In this document: positions 5,688 through 13,073 of the stretch, one piece after another
How the letters are laid out: each line of letters begins with the position of its first letter
Numbering within the stretch: the first letter of the stretch is position 1
Source of the DNA: Sediminispirochaeta sp.
Lineage (GTDB): Bacteria; Spirochaetota; Spirochaetia; DSM-16054; Sediminispirochaetaceae
Length of the DNA: 14,509 bases
Direction: 5' to 3'
Assembly (NCBI GenBank): GCA_011046055.1
Contig: DSBN01000246.1
Location: 1-14,509 of the forward strand
Translations under genes and position numbers: made by a program
Notes under the pieces: model-generated
What the model was told of the DNA's origin: nothing
Databases searched by the model: none
Seen by the model: the letters and a program-made list of their open reading frames with translations, nothing else

Positions 5688-7694
5688 ATGTCTGATATCA
5701 GTATCCCCGGCGTATCCAGTAAATACAACACCGACAAAATGATCGAAGCGATCATGGATGTCGAACGTGTGCCTCTGAAGCGCATGGAGCGCCGGATCGA
5801 GGAGTTCGACCAGCGGAAACGGGTCTGGAACGAGGTAAATCGCAAGTTCAGTGACCTTCAGACAAGCGCCCGCGCCCTCTACAGCTTCGAAAACCCCTTC
5901 CGCGAGTTCGTCGCCAACTCATCAGATGAGTACAGCCTGCAGGCCAGCGCGAATAGAAACGCTGAAAAGGGACTTTATCAAGTAGAAGTGAAGCAGGCCG
6001 CGGGGGCGGACAATTTTCGCTCAACTTCTCTCGATCAGGATTTCAAAGTAGAGGCCGGCACCTACCGCTTCAGAGTAGGCAGCCAGGAGATCGAGTTCGA
6101 CTTCGACGGGGGAAAGCTCGACGACTTCATCCGCCGGCTCAACCGCCGCGGCAGCGGCTTGATCGAAGCAAAAACCGTCAAAGACACCCCCAAGACCTCG
6201 ATACTTTCGATCCGCGGCACAAAAACCGGCGCGGAAAACGCCCTCCATTTTGAAGAGGCGGCCGTCGATCTGGGTCTCAAAACCGGTATTCTGAAAAAAG
6301 TAGACACCGGAAGCCGCGATATACCGATCTCCGAGAACAACGTCAGGACTTTGAGCGGCGAAACGCTGAAGCAAGAACTCAGTATCCAAAATGGTCTTTT
6401 GCAGCTCCCCCCGCAGAGCGGAGCTAGGCTGCAAATTAGCCCACGGGTAGCGCCGGAGCAAGACCTTCAGCTGCAGTTAGAGTTCCGAATCGAGAACATT
6501 CCGGAGGAAGAGTACAATCCTCCCCCGCCCCCCTCGGGACCCGAGCTCCCACCCAGCGGCGGGGTCGAGCTTGATGGTATCGAGGTGCTCAACGCGCCCA
6601 ACGAACTCGAGCTTCCGGAACAAAAGCCCCCGGAAGAACCACCGCGAATCGACAATTTAGATATTCTCACTGTCAACGACCGGGTACCTCTGCCCTCACT
6701 CTCCGATACCGAGAGCAGTCAGACCATCCAGATCCCCCTTTCGGAGATCGGTGAGACCTTGAGCAGTCTGGAACTCAAAAACGAAAACACCCACCGAAGA
6801 GTTTTTCTGGAATCAGCCAAGATAGTAAATCCCCAGGCCCGTGGAGACGTGGCGCCCGCTCACCCGATATCACAGGCCCAGGACGCGCTCATCACCGTCG
6901 ACGGTATACCTATACGCCGTGCGACCAACGAAATAGACGACGCCATCCCCGGCTTGAGCCTCCGTCCCCAGCGAGCCTCCAGCCAAGCTGTAGAGATAGA
7001 GGTCGAACCTGATCTCGAAGCGATAAAGGACGGCTTGATACGTTTTCTCGGCAACTACAACCAGGCGATCACCGAGATCAACATCCTCACCAGCCGACAG
7101 GAGAGCGTTATCGACGAGATCGGATACTTCGAAGAGGACCAACGGGAAGCGGCTCGGGAGAAGCTCGGACTGTTCCAGGGAGATACGACCTTTACCCAGC
7201 TCAAGAACAGATTGCAGAGGATCGTGACCTCCGCCTACGAAACTTCCGCCGGTCGAGAATTGAGCATGCTGAGTCAAATGGGAATATCCACCAACGCCGC
7301 GGGAAGCTCCGGAGTCAATCGCTCCAAGTTGAGAGGTTACCTAGAGGTCGATGAGTCACGACTGGATGAGGTGCTGACCAAGAATCTTGAAGCGGTGGCC
7401 GAACTGTTTGGACGAGACACCGATGGAGACCGGGTCGTTGATTCCGGTATCGCCGTCGAGATTCACAACTACCTCAACGCCTATACTCAAAACGGGGGGA
7501 TCATAGAGACCCGTACCGCCGGTATCGATCGCCAGATTTCGAATACCGACGAACGGATCGCCGACTTACAGAGTCGTTTGGAAGACAAAGAGGTAGATTT
7601 GAAGCGGGAGTACGGTCGGATGGAGAGCTCCCTCGAGCAGCTTCAATCTAACCAAAGAGCTTTGGACAATTTCAGCAACCAAAACAGTCAATAA
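5688..7694 (+). CDS. fliD: Flagellar filament capping protein FliD (HAP2)
   Basis: FliD forms the cap at the filament tip and helps each exported flagellin to fold into place. This protein has 668 aa, much longer than enteric FliD (about 470) but in the range I recall for spirochaetes. The FliD N-terminal domain is clear at about 1-110 (SDISIPGVSSKYNTDKMIEAIMD, then a helix with KRVWNEVNRKFSDLQ). The C-terminal domain spans about 395-655 and ends in a coiled coil. Between them is a large variable region with a Pro-rich linker at about 276-325 (NPPPPPSGPELPPSG, then EQKPPEEPPR). An acidic loop, DTDGDRVVD, near residue 575 resembles a calcium-binding loop. The ATG has only a short-spaced GAGG upstream (5681-5684), and no better in-frame start is seen. 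It lies in an apparent unit with flaG. Confidence 0.95.
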   Translation: MSDISIPGVSSKYNTDKMIEAIMDVERVPLKRMERRIEEFDQRKRVWNEVNRKFSDLQTSARALYSFENPFREFVANSSDEYSLQASANRNAEKGLYQVEVKQAAGADNFRSTSLDQDFKVEAGTYRFRVGSQEIEFDFDGGKLDDFIRRLNRRGSGLIEAKTVKDTPKTSILSIRGTKTGAENALHFEEAAVDLGLKTGILKKVDTGSRDIPISENNVRTLSGETLKQELSIQNGLLQLPPQSGARLQISPRVAPEQDLQLQLEFRIENIPEEEYNPPPPPSGPELPPSGGVELDGIEVLNAPNELELPEQKPPEEPPRIDNLDILTVNDRVPLPSLSDTESSQTIQIPLSEIGETLSSLELKNENTHRRVFLESAKIVNPQARGDVAPAHPISQAQDALITVDGIPIRRATNEIDDAIPGLSLRPQRASSQAVEIEVEPDLEAIKDGLIRFLGNYNQAITEINILTSRQESVIDEIGYFEEDQREAAREKLGLFQGDTTFTQLKNRLQRIVTSAYETSAGRELSMLSQMGISTNAAGSSGVNRSKLRGYLEVDESRLDEVLTKNLEAVAELFGRDTDGDRVVDSGIAVEIHNYLNAYTQNGGIIETRTAGIDRQISNTDERIADLQSRLEDKEVDLKREYGRMESSLEQLQSNQRALDNFSNQNSQ

Positions 7695-7745
7695 TTTTAT
7701 ATTCGATATCGCTGAATAATAAGTTGAACAAAAAAGGAGTGGTAC

Positions 7746-8660
7746 TTGGAAATCAAAATCAACAACAAATCCCTCGATGTTACCCTCGAAAACGAAAAAA
7801 CTTTAGGTGATGTGATCCACGGTTTAGATCACTGGTTGGAATCCTCCGGCTACAGCATCACCGGCATCGAAAAGGACGGACAGGCAATTTTTCCCGCCGC
7901 CGAGCCCGATGAAAGCTGGAAAGAAGCTCCGCTACGGGGGATAAATACTCTGAACTTCATCGTCCTGTCCCAAAGCGAGCGCTACGCCGAGTCGCTCTAC
8001 AGTATCTACCAGTTTCTCACCCTGCTGCAAAAGGGTATCAAAGCTGATAACAAGAAACTCATAGAAGAGCTGAAGCTAGAACTCCCCCATGTGGTGAAAA
8101 ATATCGACAGCTACCTCGGCGGTGGTCAGGGCTACGGCAGCACCTTGCAGAAGTTGGTCGAGAGCTCCGGCTTGTTGGATGGTGAGTTGAAAGCTCCGGT
8201 GAACAAACTCGTTGACTATTCAGAGAACCTCACCACGATTATCTCATCTCGCCTGGCGGAAATAGTCAACCCGGTCACCGAAATGAAATCCACGGCGGTG
8301 GTTATGAAAAAGCTGCTGCCCAAGTTGGCCGAAGTATCGGTACTTTTGCAGACTGGGCGGGACCGAGAGGCGATGAACCTCATCATCGAGTTCGCCGAAG
8401 TTTCGGACAAGCTCATCCGCCTGCACAAGATTTTGGATGATCAAGGTCGTTCGAATCTGTTGGAGGAAAAAATTCAGAATCGCAGTTTCGAAGATTTCTA
8501 TTCCGATTTTAACAAGGAGCTGAGAGAATTGGAGGAAGCCTTCCATTCCCGAGATTCGGTGCTCATCGGCGACCTTTTGGAGTACGAGATTGCTCCGAAG
8601 GTCGAGGAGCTGACCAAGTATATCGATGAATTCGAAGAATCAAAAAAGGGAAACCGGTGA
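7746..8660 (+). CDS. Unrecognised 304-aa mostly helical protein downstream of fliD
   Basis: I do not recognise a named family. The start is TTG at 7746, supported by AGGAG at 7735-7739 six bases upstream; no ATG or GTG near the 5' end fits as well. The first 75 residues look beta-rich and globular (MEIKINNKSLDVTLENEKT; YSITGIEKDGQAI). The rest, about 80-304, reads as a series of amphipathic helices without signal peptide, membrane segment or cysteine. The C-terminal stretch DSVLIGDLLEYEIAPKVEEL looks like a conserved motif. The stop overlaps the GTG of the PilZ gene by three bases, so the two are probably translationally coupled. Its position directly after fliD suggests a flagellar accessory role, perhaps a cap or filament chaperone or a cytoplasmic partner of PilZ, but this is inference. 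Confidence 0.85.
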   Translation: MEIKINNKSLDVTLENEKTLGDVIHGLDHWLESSGYSITGIEKDGQAIFPAAEPDESWKEAPLRGINTLNFIVLSQSERYAESLYSIYQFLTLLQKGIKADNKKLIEELKLELPHVVKNIDSYLGGGQGYGSTLQKLVESSGLLDGELKAPVNKLVDYSENLTTIISSRLAEIVNPVTEMKSTAVVMKKLLPKLAEVSVLLQTGRDREAMNLIIEFAEVSDKLIRLHKILDDQGRSNLLEEKIQNRSFEDFYSDFNKELRELEEAFHSRDSVLIGDLLEYEIAPKVEELTKYIDEFEESKKGNR

Positions 8661-9790
8661 TCCAACACACTGCCATTCTGCAAACACAAAGGTTACCTAC
8701 TTTAGCCCAGAGTGACAGCACCAGCGTAATAATTGCCGTGCTTGTTTTTGTGCTCTTCGTACTCTTTCTCGTTATCGCCGGACGCGGCGGGGGGAGCACA
8801 AGCGCCGGCAGGGGAACTCAAGGCGGCCCGGCCAAATTCAGCCGGAGAAAATTTCGCCGCCACGCCTCCTCCCGGGGGCTCACCAGAGGAGAGACGCGGG
8901 TACTCGAGAGTCTGATAAAACGCTACAAAATCCAAGCCCCCTACGGCCTTCTCAACAACAGCTCAGTTCTGGATTCGAGCCTGAAAAAGGCCCTGACCGA
9001 GCTGGACGACAAGCCTATGAATGTGGACGAACGGGAGGCCCAGAAACTCACCCTTTATCGGATCAAACAGAAAATCGAACGGAGCACCAAGGGAGCCAGT
9101 ACGCCCAACTCCTCGAAAAACCTTCGGGTCGGACAAACGGTGATGCTGATGGTCGAAGGGCAAAGGTACCAATCCAAGGTCTCCGGCAATCTGCAGAAGA
9201 GCTTCGGCGTCGAAGTCCCTCGAGACAAGCGCGGCAACGAAATTCGTTGGAAGAAGTGGACCAAGGTGGAGCTCTATTTCTGGCGTTCCAACGGACAGAG
9301 TTTCTCCTTTCACACAAAGCTCTTAGGCTACAATACCCTTCGAGGTGTCTCGAGCCTCTTCCTACAGCACAGTGCCCATATAAAAGAGGCCCGCCAGAGG
9401 AGGTATCGCCGCAAGCAGATGGAAAAACCGTCCTACTTCTACCCGGTGCGCATCGTCAGTTCGGGGCTCGGAAAAAAGAGCGCCAAGAAAGCCATTGTTG
9501 ACAAACACCACGGCCACCTCTCTACGATCCTCGATCTGTCCGCCGGTGGATGCGCGATGCGCTGCTCCTACCCCCTGGACCCCGGAGCTCTGCTCAAGAT
9601 CGAGTTCGAGACTGGGGACCGGCAGAAAGTGAGCAGCTTCGGAAAAGTTATCAGCACCAATAGGATACAGGGACGCGGCGGGGTTATGCATATTATGTTT
9701 ACCCGGGTGAGCCGGGACAATATGAACCGCATAAATAAGTATGTCTACGATTTTGATACCGGCAAGGAACAAAGATACCCCCGGCTGTAG
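8657..9790 (+). CDS. Membrane-anchored PilZ domain protein (probable c-di-GMP receptor)
   Basis: This 377-aa protein has one membrane helix near the N-terminus (about residues 23-42, SVIIAVLVFVLFVLFLVIAG), then a basic Gly/Arg-rich stretch. A mixed middle region includes a YcgR-N-like beta domain (about 155-235). The PilZ domain is at about 245-370. The PilZ signature is visible: an Arg cluster RQRRYRR (246-252) standing for RxxxR, and DLSAGG (293-298) matching D/N-x-S-x-x-G. The spacing between these motifs, about 40 residues, is long, so c-di-GMP binding needs testing. Such proteins can modulate flagellar motors or switch function. The GTG start at 8657 overlaps the previous stop (GTGA) and follows AAGGGA. 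Membrane anchoring by a single helix differs from soluble YcgR. Confidence 0.9.
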   Translation: MIQHTAILQTQRLPTLAQSDSTSVIIAVLVFVLFVLFLVIAGRGGGSTSAGRGTQGGPAKFSRRKFRRHASSRGLTRGETRVLESLIKRYKIQAPYGLLNNSSVLDSSLKKALTELDDKPMNVDEREAQKLTLYRIKQKIERSTKGASTPNSSKNLRVGQTVMLMVEGQRYQSKVSGNLQKSFGVEVPRDKRGNEIRWKKWTKVELYFWRSNGQSFSFHTKLLGYNTLRGVSSLFLQHSAHIKEARQRRYRRKQMEKPSYFYPVRIVSSGLGKKSAKKAIVDKHHGHLSTILDLSAGGCAMRCSYPLDPGALLKIEFETGDRQKVSSFGKVISTNRIQGRGGVMHIMFTRVSRDNMNRINKYVYDFDTGKEQRYPRL

Positions 9791-9808
9791 TTTTTTACAT
9801 CCCCTGTA

Positions 9809-9837
9809 TTGACCCGTGATGACTTTTCCCTTAGATT
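9809..9837 (+). promoter_or_regulatory. Candidate promoter giving a leaderless mRNA
   Basis: TTGACC (9809-9814) and TAGATT (9832-9837) are separated by 17 bases. The expected start of transcription, seven bases after the -10 box, is 9844-9845. That is the first base of the next gene's ATG, which has no Shine-Dalgarno. The agreement of spacing and missing ribosome binding site supports the call. Confidence 0.5.
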
Positions 9838-9844
9838 TTAAGCT

Positions 9845-10108
9845 ATGAAAGTCTTGCACATCAAGGATATACAAAAGAAGAACGTTCCCCTGCACTACCG
9901 TAACGAGTTCAAAGGTTCGGCGATGCTCGAGTTTTCCCCCCAACGGAGGGAGGAAGCGCCGATCGAGTTCAGCGTGGAACACCAAGCCACCGGAGAAGTG
10001 GACATCTCCGCCAGAGTCCTCAACAAAATCAACTACCCCCTGGTACCAGTACTCAAGTCGCTCAAAGAGTATATCCGCACTCTGGAAAGAGAGGGCAAGC
10101 TGCGTTAA
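9845..10108 (+). CDS. Unrecognised 87-aa protein upstream of tsaE
   Basis: This small, charged, probably cytoplasmic protein has no family I recognise. The N-terminal part (MKVLHIKDIQKKNVPLHYRNEF) and middle look beta-rich. The C-terminal 25 residues form a likely amphipathic helix (PVLKSLKEYIRTLEREGKL). The ATG at 9845 is the first possible start, because an in-frame TAA lies at 9839-9841. No Shine-Dalgarno is present, and a promoter candidate places the transcript start at the ATG. Its stop TAA shares one base with the tsaE ATG (TAATG), so translation is probably coupled to tsaE. Codon use and clean termination favour a real gene, but function cannot be inferred. Position between flagellar/PilZ genes and t6A genes does not settle its role. 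Confidence 0.75.
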   Translation: MKVLHIKDIQKKNVPLHYRNEFKGSAMLEFSPQRREEAPIEFSVEHQATGEVDISARVLNKINYPLVPVLKSLKEYIRTLEREGKLR

Positions 10109-10551
10109 TGGGCAAGACTCGGAAACTCACCTCCCACAGTCCTGAGGAAACCATGGAAATCGGCGAGAGGATAGGGTCACAGCTGCTACCGAACTCGATA
10201 ATCGCTCTCCACGGCTCCCTGGGCAGTGGGAAAACATGTTTAGCCAAAGGTATCGCCCGCGGACTGGATATAGAAGAGGATATTATCAGCCCCAGCTTCA
10301 CTCTGATATCGGAGTACGAAGGACGATTGCCCCTCTTCCACATGGACCTCTACCGTATCGAGGGAACGGAGGAGTTTGAAATGTTGGGAGCCGAAGAGAT
10401 GTTCTACGCCGATGGGGTGAGCCTGATCGAATGGGCGGAAAAAATAGAAGAGCTCCTGCCGAAAGATCATGTGAGGATCGAGATATCCATCAGAAGCGAC
10501 GGCAGCAGAGACATTTCCCTCTCCGGCAGCGAGATAGGATTCGAGTTATGA
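10108..10551 (+). CDS. tsaE: tRNA t6A biosynthesis ATPase TsaE
   Basis: TsaE is the small ATPase that works with TsaB and TsaD to make threonylcarbamoyl-adenosine (t6A) at position 37 of tRNAs reading ANN codons. This protein has 147 aa, the usual size. The Walker A motif GSLGSGKT is at 36-43, SPSFTLI at 61-67, HMDLYR at 78-83, and IEW at 107-109, all family hallmarks in the right order. The ATG shares a base with the previous stop (TAATG) and the stop overlaps the tsaB start (ATGA), so the three genes are tightly coupled. The pairing with tsaB is common in bacteria; location inside a motility cluster is not functionally required. Confidence 0.97.
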   Translation: MGKTRKLTSHSPEETMEIGERIGSQLLPNSIIALHGSLGSGKTCLAKGIARGLDIEEDIISPSFTLISEYEGRLPLFHMDLYRIEGTEEFEMLGAEEMFYADGVSLIEWAEKIEELLPKDHVRIEISIRSDGSRDISLSGSEIGFEL

Positions 10552-11246
10552 AAGTATTAGCCGTCGACAGCTCGACCGCTCTGCTGCAAATAGGACTTTC
10601 CTCGGAGGGGCATTACTACGAACTCGATCAAAACATAGGCTTGCATCACACCGAACATCTCATCCCGCTCATAGCTGATCTTTTAGAAAAAGCGGAACTC
10701 CAAGCCTCCGATCTCGATATCTTGGTGATCTCAAAGGGGCCAGGCTCTTTCACGGGGCTGCGAATCGGTTTTTCTGCTTTGAAGGGACTGGCCTTCGGCG
10801 CTGGAGCTCCCCTGGTCTCCGTCCCGACTCTTGATCTCCTGGCTTACGGCAAAGATCACTTTCCAGGCTCGGTGGTTCCGCTCATCGACGCCCGTAAACA
10901 GCGTATATACAGCGCCTTTTTTCAAATGGGAGAGAGAAAGTCCGACTATCTGGATGTTACGCCCGCTTCTCTTTTGGGTCTGCTGAACTCCAATGACTTC
11001 ACACCTCCCTACCTTTTCACCGGACCGGATTGCATGAGGTTACTCCCAGTTTTGAAAGAACTTGATGGCTCGAACCGTTTTCTGGACCGTCATTGCAGCA
11101 TCGATCCCCTGTACGCTTCGCCTTCGGCCTGGCAGCTGATCCAGATGGGCAGAGAGCGATTCGAGCGGAGGGGGGGCGACCAGGACAACTCCGGTCCACT
11201 GTACATCCGACCCAGCGAGGCTGAGCTCTCCCGAGGGCTGGGCTGA
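10548..11246 (+). CDS. tsaB: tRNA t6A biosynthesis protein TsaB
   Basis: TsaB is an ASKHA-fold partner of TsaD in the t6A-forming complex and is thought to be scaffolding rather than catalytic. The frame is open upstream to 10431, but ATG 10548 is chosen because it gives the family start MKVLAVDSST and the ATGA overlap with tsaE; the upstream extension is Arg-rich shadow sequence of tsaE. The product has 232 aa, the normal length. Family motifs are LHHTEHLIPLI (32-42), KGPGSFTGLRIG (63-74) and a PLIDARKQRIYSA segment (about 111-123). The stop overlaps the ATG of the HD-GYP gene by one base (TGATG), implying cotranscription with it. Confidence 0.97.
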   Translation: MKVLAVDSSTALLQIGLSSEGHYYELDQNIGLHHTEHLIPLIADLLEKAELQASDLDILVISKGPGSFTGLRIGFSALKGLAFGAGAPLVSVPTLDLLAYGKDHFPGSVVPLIDARKQRIYSAFFQMGERKSDYLDVTPASLLGLLNSNDFTPPYLFTGPDCMRLLPVLKELDGSNRFLDRHCSIDPLYASPSAWQLIQMGRERFERRGGDQDNSGPLYIRPSEAELSRGLG

Positions 11247-12370
11247 TGGAACCTTTCCGGGCCGATCTTGATCCGGCGGAGGATTTGGAGGAACTCCCCC
11301 AACTCCTCGACGAACTCGACCAGGAGGATGCTCCCGAGGATCGCGTATCCGATGATCAGCGGATCCTGGAACTCATAGAACACGCCAAGCACGGACGTAA
11401 CGGCCTCGGTACTATACTACGGAATATCTCCCACTACGCATTTCCGACGATACTGCTGTCCGAGCGGCTGAACATTGCCTGGACCAATCGAGAGTACGAA
11501 GAGACCTTCAAAGACGAGGAGAAGGCGCTTCCCCGCAATTTGGCCGCCGATTTTCCAAACGAGCTCCACTCGGAGGGGCTGAATAAGATCTACAAGGCAA
11601 TCAACGATCCAGATTCCAGCTACAGCTACCGCGGCAAGCTCAAGGCGATACTGAAGCACCGTCACAACCGAGAGTTCAACGTAATAATAACACCGATTTT
11701 TATTGAAACCCCCGACCGCCCCAGCCTCTACCAAGCTCTTTTCGACGACATCACCGAAGAACAGCGGGCGATTCTGCAAAACACCTTCCTCAGCCTGCTG
11801 GAGGCTTCTAAGCTGAAGGACAACGACACGGGTAAACATATCCAACGGGTTGGTGAGTACTCCAAGATCATCGCCGAACATCTCTACCGGCAGAACCTGG
11901 AACCCGATATCAACCCCGAGTTCATCGACTCGATCCAGTTTTTGGCCCAGATGCACGATGTGGGCAAGATAGGCACTCCCGACGACATCCTCAACAAAGA
12001 GGACGCCTTGAATGAGACCGAATGGGAGATCATGCGCGAACACACCATCAACGGCGCCTATATCATGAGCACCTACCCCCACCCCATGGCACGGGAGATC
12101 GCCCTTTTTCACCATGAACGATGGGACGGAAACGGATACCCTTACCGTCTATCCGAGACGATGATCCCGCTTTCAGCACGAATAGTCGCGGTGGCGGATG
12201 TCTACGATGCTCTGAGAATGGAGCGTAGTTACAAGGAGTCGATCGAACACGGGGAAGCGGTCTCGATCATTCTGGCCGACCGGGGGAGCCATTTCGATCC
12301 CACGGTGGTGGACGCCTTTTTAGAACAACAGAGACTCATTGAATCGGTGTACGGGGAACTGCTCGATTAG
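11246..12370 (+). CDS. PAS-like plus HD-GYP domain protein (probable c-di-GMP phosphodiesterase)
   Basis: This 374-aa soluble protein has an acidic N-terminus (1-40), a PAS-like sensory region (about 58-172, ending in [16 protein letters not shown]), a short helical linker, and an HD-GYP domain (about 185-370). The catalytic signature is complete: HDVGK (237-241), His266 in [19 protein letters not shown] (289-299, the HHExxDGxGYP motif), and VADVYDAL (316-323). HD-GYP enzymes hydrolyse c-di-GMP to pGpG or GMP; the ligand of the PAS-like part is unknown. The ATG overlaps the tsaB stop by one base. The TAG stop (12368-12370) overlaps the convergent csrA stop. With the PilZ gene in the same cluster, it may locally tune the second messenger that the PilZ protein reads. 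Confidence 0.94.
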   Translation: MEPFRADLDPAEDLEELPQLLDELDQEDAPEDRVSDDQRILELIEHAKHGRNGLGTILRNISHYAFPTILLSERLNIAWTNREYEETFKDEEKALPRNLAADFPNELHSEGLNKIYKAINDPDSSYSYRGKLKAILKHRHNREFNVIITPIFIETPDRPSLYQALFDDITEEQRAILQNTFLSLLEASKLKDNDTGKHIQRVGEYSKIIAEHLYRQNLEPDINPEFIDSIQFLAQMHDVGKIGTPDDILNKEDALNETEWEIMREHTINGAYIMSTYPHPMAREIALFHHERWDGNGYPYRLSETMIPLSARIVAVADVYDALRMERSYKESIEHGEAVSIILADRGSHFDPTVVDAFLEQQRLIESVYGELLD

Positions 12371-12606
12371 TTGTCCTTCTCCACCGGCGGACTTAAAAGG
12401 TCGATACTGGGCAGGCTAGTACCGGTTTTGGAGGCGGCCAGGTTTTCCCGCTGTATCGCGGCGAATACCTCCTGGCGGTAGACTTTCACCTCCCGGGGCG
12501 CCTTGATACCGAGCTTCACCTGATCGCCTTTGATATCGACAACGGACACTTCCACCTCGTTGCCGATCATGATGCTCTCGTTCTTCTTGCGCGACAGTAT
12601 CAGCAT
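12367..12606 (-). CDS. csrA: Translational regulator CsrA
   Basis: CsrA is a small RNA-binding dimer that recognises GGA motifs in hairpin loops near Shine-Dalgarno sites and blocks translation. The frame opens upstream to 12681, but the ATG at 12606 is chosen because it gives the invariant start [10 protein letters not shown]; the upstream part is a shadow of fliW. The protein has 79 aa, with the core fold at 1-55. The RNA-binding region [16 protein letters not shown] (33-48) includes Arg44, essential in the E. coli protein. A tail of about 25 residues follows. The start lies inside the end of fliW (7-base overlap) behind GAGGGG, so the two are translationally coupled. Both flaB leaders in this window carry probable CsrA hairpins. 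The stop codon overlaps that of the convergent HD-GYP gene. Confidence 0.96.
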   Translation of the reverse strand: MLILSRKKNESIMIGNEVEVSVVDIKGDQVKLGIKAPREVKVYRQEVFAAIQRENLAASKTGTSLPSIDLLSPPVEKDN

Positions 12607-13055
12607 GCGGAGCCCCTCACGTTGGCCAGCTCTTCCATGACTTTGTGCCGGGTCTTCCAGCGATCGTCCTCGGTAATGCACTGCCGAGCGTTATGGGTGC
12701 TTTTATTTATGATCACCGGCCCCTGCAGGTTGGCGGTCATATTTTGATGATCCTCCGGGATAGTGACGATACTGAAAATCAGCGCATTCTCCCTGTCCCC
12801 GGCCTCCAATCCGATCTCATCGAGCTCGTACTGGGCGATGCGCGGCTTGTAGTCGGGTCGAAAAATGCTCGGATCGATCAGCACAAAGGCGATCTCCTGT
12901 ACATCCACCGACTGCAGCCAGTAGAAGGGCTGTTGGAGGGCGTCCAAGAGCACGTAGTTTTTTAGATTCTCGAAACCCAGCAGTCCTGAGGGAAAATAAA
13001 TCTTCTGTCTCTCATCTACATCGATCAAGCCGTAGGCTTTGGTATTTACCTTCAT
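12600..13055 (-). CDS. fliW: Flagellar assembly factor FliW (CsrA antagonist)
   Basis: FliW binds both flagellin and CsrA. In Bacillus, free FliW holds CsrA inactive, and flagellin accumulating in the cytosol titrates FliW away so that CsrA represses flagellin translation. This protein has 151 aa, the usual length. Family features are [18 protein letters not shown] (about 22-39), [16 protein letters not shown] (about 56-62), and a C-terminal segment with [18 protein letters not shown]. The start ATG lies 18 bases after flgL, with only a weak AGAG upstream, which hints at translation coupled to flgL. The gene ends seven bases inside csrA. The order flgL-fliW-csrA is common in flagellated bacteria and fits a shared operon. 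Confidence 0.97.
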   Translation of the reverse strand: MKVNTKAYGLIDVDERQKIYFPSGLLGFENLKNYVLLDALQQPFYWLQSVDVQEIAFVLIDPSIFRPDYKPRIAQYELDEIGLEAGDRENALIFSIVTIPEDHQNMTANLQGPVIINKSTHNARQCITEDDRWKTRHKVMEELANVRGSAC

Positions 13056-13073
13056 AAAATCTCTACTACCCCT

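Noticed and set aside
9770..9796. Possible terminator after the PilZ gene (CCGG repeats then T6)
   Set aside because: Only four base pairs can form across a loop of about 20 bases, too weak for an intrinsic terminator.
9362..9985. 207-codon minus-strand frame across the PilZ gene end
   Set aside because: It overlaps two plus-strand genes in the opposite strand and shows no domain or ribosome binding site.
10431..10547. Upstream extension of tsaB
   Set aside because: It is an Arg-rich shadow of tsaE. The ATGA overlap and family start MKVLAVDSST fix the start at 10548.
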